Source: Thermoplasmata archaeon
Lineage (GTDB): Archaea > Thermoplasmatota > Thermoplasmata > Thermoplasmatales > Thermoplasmataceae
Assembly (NCBI GenBank): GCA_021797265.1
Contig: JAJZZZ010000020.1
Span: forward strand, 1-15,054
Direction of reading: 5' to 3'
Length of the DNA: 15,054 nt
Part shown: positions 7,086 to 12,951 of the stretch, piece after piece
Numbering within the stretch: position 1 is the stretch's first letter
How the letters are laid out: every line of letters starts with the position of its first letter
Notes under the pieces: model-generated
The model's database searches: none
Seen by the model: the letters and a program-made list of their open reading frames with translations, nothing else
Told to the model about the DNA's origin: nothing
Translations under genes and position numbers: made by a program

Positions 7086-7094
7086 TATTTTAAG
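7086..7094 (+). promoter_or_regulatory. TATA box of the glucose dehydrogenase gene
   Basis: The AT-rich element TATTTTAAG is centred about 33 nt before the ATG at 7123, which gives a near-leaderless transcript. A second AT-rich candidate, TATTATAT, lies at 7064-7071. Both sit upstream of 7123 and make the GTG at 7072, which would add 17 residues, an unlikely start. Confidence 0.4.
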
Positions 7095-7122
7095 AATAGA
7101 GCATTTCTTTGTTGGCTTAGAA

Positions 7123-8199
7123 ATGAGAGCAATCGTTGTTAATCCGCCGGAAAAAGGTTTTGAGGTAAAGGATGTGCAAATCCAGGAAAAGGGTGTAAAA
7201 ATAAAAATCCTTGAAAATGGCATATGCGGTACGGACCGCGAAATCGTCAATGGGCAGCTTTCTACAGCTGCTGGGCCCTCCGGCTATAATTCCATGGCGC
7301 TTGGCCACGAGGCTATCGGGGAGGTAATGGAGGGCAGCGGCGATTTCAGGAAAGGCGATATTGTTATGCCGGTTAACAGGAGAGGCTGCGGAAAATGCCT
7401 GAACTGCCTCATTGGAAGGCCTGATTTCTGCGAAACTGGTGAATTCATTGAGGCAGGTATAAATGGCATGCATGGCTTCATGCGCGAATACATCTACGAT
7501 TCTCCTGAATTTCTTGTGCATGTTCCGTCTGATATAAGGGGTATAGCCATAATGGCACAGCCCCTGTCTGACCTTGAGAAGTCACTGGAGGAAATTCTTT
7601 CAGTCCAGGGAAGACTCTACTGGAAATGCAGGGATGCGACATATGGATGCAGGCATGCGCTTGTGGTAGGCACAGGTGCCATTGGCATTCTCTTTGCACT
7701 ACTGCTCAGGAGCCGTGGTTTCATGGTAACCATATCAAACAGAAGGGATCCCACCCAAGTTGAAGCTAGAATTTTTCAAGAGGCCGGAATTTCATTCTTC
7801 AATTCTTCCAAGGGATACTCTGAATTGGGAACAGGTAATGCATTTGATCTGGTTGTAGAGGCTTCGGGTTCCGATGCCTCAATCTTGCCAACACTACTGC
7901 AGCTTCTAAAGAACAATGCTGTTCTGGGGCTCTTTGGTTTCATGCGTTCGGGCAGCGCAATCTTAAGCAATACTGATATTCAGAACCTGGTTTATAAGTC
8001 CATTTCTGTGGTTGGCCTGATAAATGGACAGAAGCCGCATTTTGAGGCCGCTATGAGAGATCTGGTTCAGTGGAAGCATGTGTGGCCAGGTATAATCGAA
8101 TCAATGATAACAAGGGGAACTATACAGGAAGTGGAGCAAAATGGAAATATATTGCTGAATAAACAGCCTGATGAAATCAAAATGAAAATAATCTGGTAA
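7123..8199 (+). CDS. gdh: Glucose 1-dehydrogenase, zinc-dependent, Sulfolobus type
   Basis: This 358-residue medium-chain dehydrogenase oxidises glucose, and in characterised homologues also galactose and other aldoses, to the lactone. That is the entry step of the archaeal non- or semi-phosphorylative Entner-Doudoroff pathway. Catalytic zinc ligands are C35 (GICGTDREIVNG), H62 and E63 (LGHEAIG) and Q146 (AQPL). Structural zinc cysteines are C89, C92, C95 and C103 (from RGCGKC to PDFC). The nucleotide site has G183-T-G185-A-I-G188 and N206-R-R, the NADP 2'-phosphate-binding signature, and NGQKPHF lies near the C-terminus. These match my recollection of the Sulfolobus solfataricus enzyme better than the Thermoplasma one. 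The ATG at 7123 is chosen because homologues start at this point (M-[RK]-A-I). It lies 109 bp upstream of an HTH_10 regulator on the same strand. Confidence 0.93.
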   Translation: MRAIVVNPPEKGFEVKDVQIQEKGVKIKILENGICGTDREIVNGQLSTAAGPSGYNSMALGHEAIGEVMEGSGDFRKGDIVMPVNRRGCGKCLNCLIGRPDFCETGEFIEAGINGMHGFMREYIYDSPEFLVHVPSDIRGIAIMAQPLSDLEKSLEEILSVQGRLYWKCRDATYGCRHALVVGTGAIGILFALLLRSRGFMVTISNRRDPTQVEARIFQEAGISFFNSSKGYSELGTGNAFDLVVEASGSDASILPTLLQLLKNNAVLGLFGFMRSGSAILSNTDIQNLVYKSISVVGLINGQKPHFEAAMRDLVQWKHVWPGIIESMITRGTIQEVEQNGNILLNKQPDEIKMKIIW

Positions 8200-8279
8200 C
8201 AAACATTTACTCAGATGGAATCATTTTGTAATCATATTGGTCATTCTATCCACATTACATTGCCATACGTTCAGAAATG

Positions 8280-8300
8280 TTAATATATGGGAGCGAGGTG
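8280..8300 (+). promoter_or_regulatory. TATA-like box and Shine-Dalgarno before the regulator gene
   Basis: TTAATATAT (8280-8288) is centred 25 nt before the ATG at 8309, which predicts a leaderless transcript. GAGGTG (8295-8300), a good Shine-Dalgarno match, sits 8 nt before the same ATG. Both cannot act on one transcript unless a second promoter lies further upstream. Both agree that 8309, not the earlier in-frame start at 8237, is the true start. Confidence 0.5.
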
Positions 8301-8308
8301 TAGCCGGG

Positions 8309-8989
8309 ATGGTCAATATTTATTCTATCTCCATTAAACAGCATGATTGCCCCCACACCTTTGTGACGTCCAAAATCCGCGATTTGACCATTTTTATTAT
8401 GAATACAATAGACTTTAGCAAAAAATACCAGAAGACTCTCAGCATATTTTATTCAAAAACTGCTGAGGATCTCAAAGACACAATTAAGATACTCAATGAA
8501 TACGGGGACCTCAAGGAGCTCGAAGTCCTTGGGATGGGCCCCACAACCATGTCACTTATGTATGGCTTCCCTAAGACTTCCGCTTACAAATGGGTTTCGA
8601 AGGTTGGCTTCAGGATGCATCCGATCCTTGTTAAAAACGGGGAGGAGAGGTGGTTCTTTGTTTCAAATGAATCCCAGAGTGCAAAGGAGATTGAGGAAGA
8701 ACTGAATGACAGCAACACCAGTACATTGAGAGTGAAGAAACTGTCAACAAATAACTTCATTTCAGAGTATTCCGAATTATTCTCCGATGTATGGAAAGTA
8801 AGGATAGATAGTACAGTGGGCCCAGATGTATTCAACATATTGACACAGGCTCTTGACCAGGGTTTCTATGACTGGCCACGCAAATCTTCTCTTTCAGAGC
8901 TCAGCAGGAACATAAAGATGCCAAGATCAACCCTTACATACCGCTTAAGAAAACTGGAAAGACTCGTGTTCAGAGATATTGGAAAATGA
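8309..8989 (+). CDS. HTH_10 (bacterio-opsin activator type) transcriptional regulator
   Basis: This 226-residue protein ends in the helix-turn-helix domain shared by bacterio-opsin activator (Bat)-like archaeal regulators, at about residues 175-220: LTQALDQGFYDWPRK, then LSELSRNIKMPRSTLTYRLR and KLERL. The N-terminal part (about 1-165) is a mixed alpha/beta region with a Cys14 in HDCPHTF, of the type seen in Thermoplasmatales and haloarchaeal paralogues; its ligand is unknown. It is a DNA-binding cytoplasmic regulator. The ATG at 8309 is supported by a TATA box and a Shine-Dalgarno sequence, and by the N-terminus MVNIYSISIK, which looks typical of such regulators. It lies between gdh and the Opp-type importer operon on the same strand, so it may control either (inference). 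The first candidate terminator follows its stop. Confidence 0.82.
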   Translation: MVNIYSISIKQHDCPHTFVTSKIRDLTIFIMNTIDFSKKYQKTLSIFYSKTAEDLKDTIKILNEYGDLKELEVLGMGPTTMSLMYGFPKTSAYKWVSKVGFRMHPILVKNGEERWFFVSNESQSAKEIEEELNDSNTSTLRVKKLSTNNFISEYSELFSDVWKVRIDSTVGPDVFNILTQALDQGFYDWPRKSSLSELSRNIKMPRSTLTYRLRKLERLVFRDIGK

Positions 8990-9010
8990 GGATATAACTG
9001 AGGTCCCTTG

Positions 9011-9025
9011 TTCTTTTTTAAAAAA
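9011..9025 (+). terminator. Oligo-T terminator after the regulator gene
   Basis: A TTCTTTTTT tract (T6 at 9014-9019), directly followed by six A, lies 20-odd bases after the regulator stop. Archaeal RNA polymerase can terminate at oligo-T tracts without a strong stem. The T6A6 is self-complementary, so it could serve either strand, though no minus-strand gene needs it here. Confidence 0.4.
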
Positions 9026-9334
9026 TTCTCCCTTCAAATTTTATGGGGAGCTGTCTTGCAAACTGGAGATATTGGCAACCTTTATGGTCTATGATCATAA
9101 TGATTTATGTCACAGTTCAGATCAGACCTCTCCCTTCCACCAAGAAATGAGTTCTCCCAAGCCATCCTCTTCCGGAAATAGACTTTAACATTCGTAGTAA
9201 CATAGCAGCCCCTCATATTCATCAAGTCCATTTCCATTTTGAGGAAATCACCAAAAATTCTAACATTTTACAGGGTGAAATTTTGTTATTGCAACTCTCT
9301 GTCAAACCGTTCAATTATAATGTCGACAAGGGTA

Positions 9335-9407
9335 CTGTATGATATAGAGTGTCTATCAGACATTATACAGAGATTTAACACCTGTCAAAAAATGTAGATG
9401 AACAGGT
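9335..9407 (+). promoter_or_regulatory. Cluster of dyad symmetries upstream of the importer operon, candidate operator
   Basis: Three short inverted repeats occur within 73 bp, ending 20 bp before the binding-protein start: TGATA-N9-TATCA (9340-9344 and 9354-9358), CTGTAT-N24-ATACAG (9335-9340 and 9365-9370), and ACCTGT-N16-ACAGGT (9380-9385 and 9402-9407). AT-rich TATA candidates at 9362-9368 and 9373-9379 fall between them. Their position fits regulator binding around a promoter, but arms of 5-6 bp can arise by chance in AT-rich DNA. Confidence 0.3.
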
Positions 9408-9426
9408 TCTTTCATAAGCTCTCTCG

Positions 9427-11034
9427 ATGGTAAGTAAACCAGTATACATAGTGGCAATCATAATCGTGATTGTGGTTATTGCTGCTGGTCTTGGTGTAGG
9501 TCTGCATATTTTAAAGCTGCCTAGTTCATCAGGACTGAAGGGCAATACCTTGGTTATAGCTAGTTCCGATACCCCCTCGTCCATAGATCCGGCCGTGGCT
9601 TTTGACACGTATTCCGTTCTGTTTGATGACCAGATCTACCAGACCCTGGTCGGGTATGGCACGACAACAGTAGGCGGGCAGACTGTTGGTTCATTAAACC
9701 CGGTTCCAGAACTTGCAACAAGCTGGACAATCAACAGTACCACAGGGGCAATAACATTCAACCTGAGGCAGAATGTTACTTTTTCCAATGGAGACCCTTT
9801 CAACGCAACAGCTGTTAAATTCACTCTTGACAGGGTTATACAGATGAAACAGGGAGCAGACTTCCATGTTTTCTCGTTCCTCAACGAGAGCGGCATTCAC
9901 ATCCTGAGTCCCTACAGAATAGAAGTTGTCCCATCATCACCCTATCCATGGTTCCTGAATCTATTCCAGCTCTGGGTCACAGATATTGTGGATCCAACAT
10001 ACGTTAATGATCACGGCGGAGTAGTCAATGGATCTGTCAATACGTATATGTCTGACCATGCAGTGGGAACAGGACCCTATGAGCTTAACAGCTACTCAGC
10101 ATCAAAGATTGTCCTCACTGCAAACCCGAACTACTGGGGAACGAAGCCAAACATAACAAACCTGGCCTTTGAAGTTGTTCCATCACCTGCAACCCAGCAA
10201 ACATTGCTTCAGAAAGGATCTGTAAACCTGGCATACAACATTCCACTGTCCGAGATGTCGACAGTGCAGGGATACAGCAATGTAAAGGTCAAGGCTGGCC
10301 CCACATCATCGGAATATTATGTTGGGCTTGATGAGAACACGACACCTTTCCAGAATCTGGATGTAAGGAAGGCCATTGAATATGCTGTGAATGTCAGCGA
10401 TGTCACAAACTACTCAACGTACGGATATGGAATCCCACTGAAAAGCGTCATGGCTTCATCTATTGAATCCTATATTCCCGCGTTCCAGAATTACACGTAC
10501 AACCTCACCACGGCAAAGCACTACATGACACTGGCAGGAGAGAGCAAGGGCTTTTCCACGAACTTTTACTACATTTCCGGAGACCCAATCGGGACATCGG
10601 TTGCCACCATATTGCAGAGCGAGCTGGCGAAGATCAATATCACTCTTCACCTCCATCCTCTGGAATCAGCAACCTTTGACGATCAGGCCGGTTCAGGCCA
10701 GTGGCAGATGTTCTATGAGGGCTGGGTTAACCTTCTAGCAACTCCAGATGATGGTATGAGGCCTCTGTTCAATGCAGCAAACATGGGTATCTACGGCAAC
10801 TATAACTTCTTCAACAACAGCACCGTCAGCAAAGATCTGGTAAAAGCTGGAAAACTCTACAATGAGACACAGCGTGATGCGCTGTACCACCAGGTGCAGA
10901 ATATCCTAGCATCGCAGGCCGTGGAGGTACCCCTGTTCAACCTTGAGAACGTGCTGCCAATGACAACAAATGTGCATAACCTGTATATATATCCGACATT
11001 TGACATATATTTCGGACAGGCAAGCATGAGTTGA
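9427..11034 (+). CDS. Substrate-binding protein of an Opp/Dpp-type ABC importer (SBP family 5)
   Basis: This 535-residue protein belongs to the family 5 extracellular binding proteins that deliver peptides, nickel or, in archaea, oligosaccharides to Opp-type importers. One hydrophobic segment (residues 7-28) serves as signal or membrane anchor; there is no lipobox cysteine, so it probably remains tethered. A linker (about 31-40) leads to the mature domain, with TLVIASSDTPSSIDPA (41-56), NPVPELATSW (91-100) and the conserved GTGPYEL (214-220). Fifteen N-x-S/T sequons are visible (residues 103, 116, 126, 153, 201, 242, 304, 322, 328, 355, 359, 404, 463, 464, 479), suggesting a glycosylated surface protein. 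It is the first gene of a tight operon; the first permease starts 4 nt after its stop. No clear Shine-Dalgarno precedes the ATG. The substrate cannot be read from the sequence. Confidence 0.92.
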   Translation: MVSKPVYIVAIIIVIVVIAAGLGVGLHILKLPSSSGLKGNTLVIASSDTPSSIDPAVAFDTYSVLFDDQIYQTLVGYGTTTVGGQTVGSLNPVPELATSWTINSTTGAITFNLRQNVTFSNGDPFNATAVKFTLDRVIQMKQGADFHVFSFLNESGIHILSPYRIEVVPSSPYPWFLNLFQLWVTDIVDPTYVNDHGGVVNGSVNTYMSDHAVGTGPYELNSYSASKIVLTANPNYWGTKPNITNLAFEVVPSPATQQTLLQKGSVNLAYNIPLSEMSTVQGYSNVKVKAGPTSSEYYVGLDENTTPFQNLDVRKAIEYAVNVSDVTNYSTYGYGIPLKSVMASSIESYIPAFQNYTYNLTTAKHYMTLAGESKGFSTNFYYISGDPIGTSVATILQSELAKINITLHLHPLESATFDDQAGSGQWQMFYEGWVNLLATPDDGMRPLFNAANMGIYGNYNFFNNSTVSKDLVKAGKLYNETQRDALYHQVQNILASQAVEVPLFNLENVLPMTTNVHNLYIYPTFDIYFGQASMS

Positions 11035-11038
11035 TTCA

Positions 11039-12058
11039 ATGGGCGGGACTTCTAAATTTATTGGAATGAGGGTTGTCTCCCTGATTCCAACCATTTTTGG
11101 CGTAATACTTGTAACTTTTATACTCTCCAGAATAGTCCCTGGAAATCCTGCGCTCATTCTGATTGGCCCGGAGGTCAATGGAACCGAGCTGAAGATAATA
11201 GAAGCCGAACTTGGCCTTAACAAACCTCTTTACATTCAATTTTTCCTCTACCTCTGGCAGCTGCTGCATTTCAATCTGGGATACTCATATATCCTGGGCC
11301 AACCTGTCAATTATGAGGTAGCCATTAGATTCCCTGCCAGTCTTGAGCTTGGCCTGGCGTCAATGATTATTTCCGTACCGATTGCTGTGGTCACTGGTGT
11401 TTACGCTGCCCTCAGGGTCAACAAAGCAGGAGACCATACCAGCAGAATCCTATCCCTTCTTGGTATTTCCATGCCGGTTTTCTGGATTGAAATTGTGATG
11501 ATACTTGTGTTCTACACTTATCTCGGAATAGCTCCTGCACCGTACGGCCAGCTGAGCCAGAGCCTCACGCCGCCAACCAGGGTAACCGGCTTAACCATAC
11601 TGGACAGTTTGATTGAGCTCAATTTCCCGGATTTCTTCAATGCTACATGGCACATAATCCTGCCTGCAGTCGGGCTCTCATTTGCCAGTATTGCCACGCT
11701 GTCCAGAGTTATCAGGTCAAGCATGCTGGATATCCTTAACCGCGACTACATGAGGACTTCCGTTGCCATTGGGCTTCCAAGGAGAGTCATTGTGAATAAG
11801 TACGCACTTCGGAATGCTCTTCTCCCGGGCATCACCGTTGCTGCCATCCAGGCTGGTGCCATAATAAGCGGTGTCGTCTTGACCGAGACCGTATTTTCCT
11901 GGCAGGGTCTGGGTCTTTTTGCGGTGCAGGCCATAGATCAGCTTGACTATCCCAGTGTCATGGCCGTTGTGCTTATTTCCGGACTGCTCTTTGCCTTCTT
12001 CAATTTCCTGGCAGATCTGATCTATGCTTATGTTGATCCCAGAGTGAGGGTTGGTTAG
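11039..12058 (+). CDS. ABC importer permease, DppB/OppB type
   Basis: This 339-residue integral membrane protein is the first of two permeases forming the channel of the Opp-type importer. It starts with the family's N-terminal helix and loop (RVVSLIPTIFGVILVTFILS, then RIVPGNPA). The main hydrophobic segments lie near residues 11-30, 103-124, 140-162, 204-222, 265-285 and 306-330. The EAA loop that contacts the ATPase is at about 236-265 (DYMRTSVAIGLP, KYALRNALLP). The family's C-terminal signature YVDPRVR is at 331-337. The ATG at 11039 lies 4 nt after the binding-protein stop; a second ATG at codon 10 is possible. The gene ends at TAG 12056-12058, one base before the ATG of the second permease, so translation is probably coupled. 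Confidence 0.94.
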   Translation: MGGTSKFIGMRVVSLIPTIFGVILVTFILSRIVPGNPALILIGPEVNGTELKIIEAELGLNKPLYIQFFLYLWQLLHFNLGYSYILGQPVNYEVAIRFPASLELGLASMIISVPIAVVTGVYAALRVNKAGDHTSRILSLLGISMPVFWIEIVMILVFYTYLGIAPAPYGQLSQSLTPPTRVTGLTILDSLIELNFPDFFNATWHIILPAVGLSFASIATLSRVIRSSMLDILNRDYMRTSVAIGLPRRVIVNKYALRNALLPGITVAAIQAGAIISGVVLTETVFSWQGLGLFAVQAIDQLDYPSVMAVVLISGLLFAFFNFLADLIYAYVDPRVRVG

Positions 12059-12059
12059 A

Positions 12060-12950
12060 ATGACTGAGGATATTCAGACAGTGAGAAGAAATGGCCTCTT
12101 TAACGTTCATGGCAAATTCTTCGAGACGGTTTCCATGTACTTCCGCAATCCCACAGGAGTTGCTGCGGCGGCCATACTTTCAGTTTACGTGTTTCTGGCA
12201 GCATTTGGTCCACTTCTGGCGCCTTACAACCCCCTTGCGCTGGACCTCACAAACAGGCTTGCTCCGCCATCCCTTTCTCACCTGTTTGGGACGGATGGAT
12301 ATGGACGTGATGTCTTTTCACGCGTGCTTTATGCCATAAGGCTGGACATGGCCATTGCCTTCCTCTCCATTTCTTTGGGTTACGTTATTGGAGTAGCACT
12401 TGGTCTGCTGGCGGGATACATGGGCAAGATCACGGACAACGGCATAATGCGGGTCATGGACATTCTCCTGTCGTTCCCTTCAATCCTGTTTGCCATTGCC
12501 ATTGCCATAGTCATAGGGCAGGGATTCTGGACCATAATAATAGCAGTCACAGTAATCTCAATTCCCGGATTTGCTAGAGTGTCTAGAAGCGCTGTTCTTT
12601 CAACAAAAAGTGATCTGTATATTCAGGCTGCAATATCACAGGGGGCATCCAGATGGCATATAATGTCCAGGCACATACTTCCAGTTGCCATTACACCAAC
12701 AATCATCCTGTATGCTCTGGGACTTGGGAATGCAATAATAATTGCGGCCAGCCTGAGTTTCCTGGGGGTAGGAATACCACCTCCCACACCGGAACTTGGC
12801 TCCATGATTACAGACGGGCTTCAATATGTTATATCGGGTCAGTGGTGGATTTCCATATTCCCCGGGCTGTTCATTGTCTTCATAGTAATCGCGTTCAACA
12901 TGATGGGAGATACTATCAGGGAGGTTACGGACGTAACCTTGAGGAGATAA
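12060..12950 (+). CDS. ABC importer permease, DppC/OppC type
   Basis: This 296-residue protein is the second permease of the importer. It has the OppC-type N-terminal region (about residues 28-58, a first helix ending in PLLAPYNP), the signature HLFGTDGYGRDVFSR (74-88), the EAA loop at about 186-212 (YIQAAISQGAS, RHILPVA) and FLGVGIPPPTPELG (234-247). About six membrane helices are predicted by eye. I take the ATG at 12060 as the start: it directly follows the previous stop, and GTGAGG lies about 10 nt upstream. A TTG at 12051 would add three residues and overlap the previous gene by 8 nt, and is less likely. The last codons carry the ribosome-binding site (GAGGAG, 12941-12946) for the ATPase gene, which starts one base after this stop. 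Confidence 0.94.
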   Translation: MTEDIQTVRRNGLFNVHGKFFETVSMYFRNPTGVAAAAILSVYVFLAAFGPLLAPYNPLALDLTNRLAPPSLSHLFGTDGYGRDVFSRVLYAIRLDMAIAFLSISLGYVIGVALGLLAGYMGKITDNGIMRVMDILLSFPSILFAIAIAIVIGQGFWTIIIAVTVISIPGFARVSRSAVLSTKSDLYIQAAISQGASRWHIMSRHILPVAITPTIILYALGLGNAIIIAASLSFLGVGIPPPTPELGSMITDGLQYVISGQWWISIFPGLFIVFIVIAFNMMGDTIREVTDVTLRR

Positions 12951-12951
12951 T

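Larger units (their letters stand above)
8990..9426. other. 437-bp intergenic region between regulator and importer operon
   Basis: No convincing gene lies here. A 69-codon frame from 8979 overlaps the regulator and has no protein character. The left part holds a T-run followed by an A-run just after the regulator stop. The right part, nearer the importer start, holds two AT-rich TATA candidates (ATTATAC 9362-9368 and ATTTAAC 9373-9379) and several dyad symmetries, listed separately. This is where I would expect the promoter and operator of the importer operon. Confidence 0.6.

Noticed and set aside
7072..7122. Glucose dehydrogenase starting at the GTG at 7072
   Set aside because: The 17 extra residues have no counterpart in the family, and the TATA-like element at 7086-7094 lies inside them.
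8237..8308. Regulator starting 24 codons earlier
   Set aside because: The extension covers the TATA box and Shine-Dalgarno that serve the ATG at 8309, and looks like untranslated sequence.
8979..9188. Small 69-codon plus-strand frame
   Set aside because: It overlaps the regulator end, crosses the T6A6 tract, and its composition is not protein-like.
12051..12059. Second permease starting at TTG 12051
   Set aside because: ATG 12060 is better placed, one base after the previous stop with a purine-rich ribosome-binding site; TTG would add only three residues.
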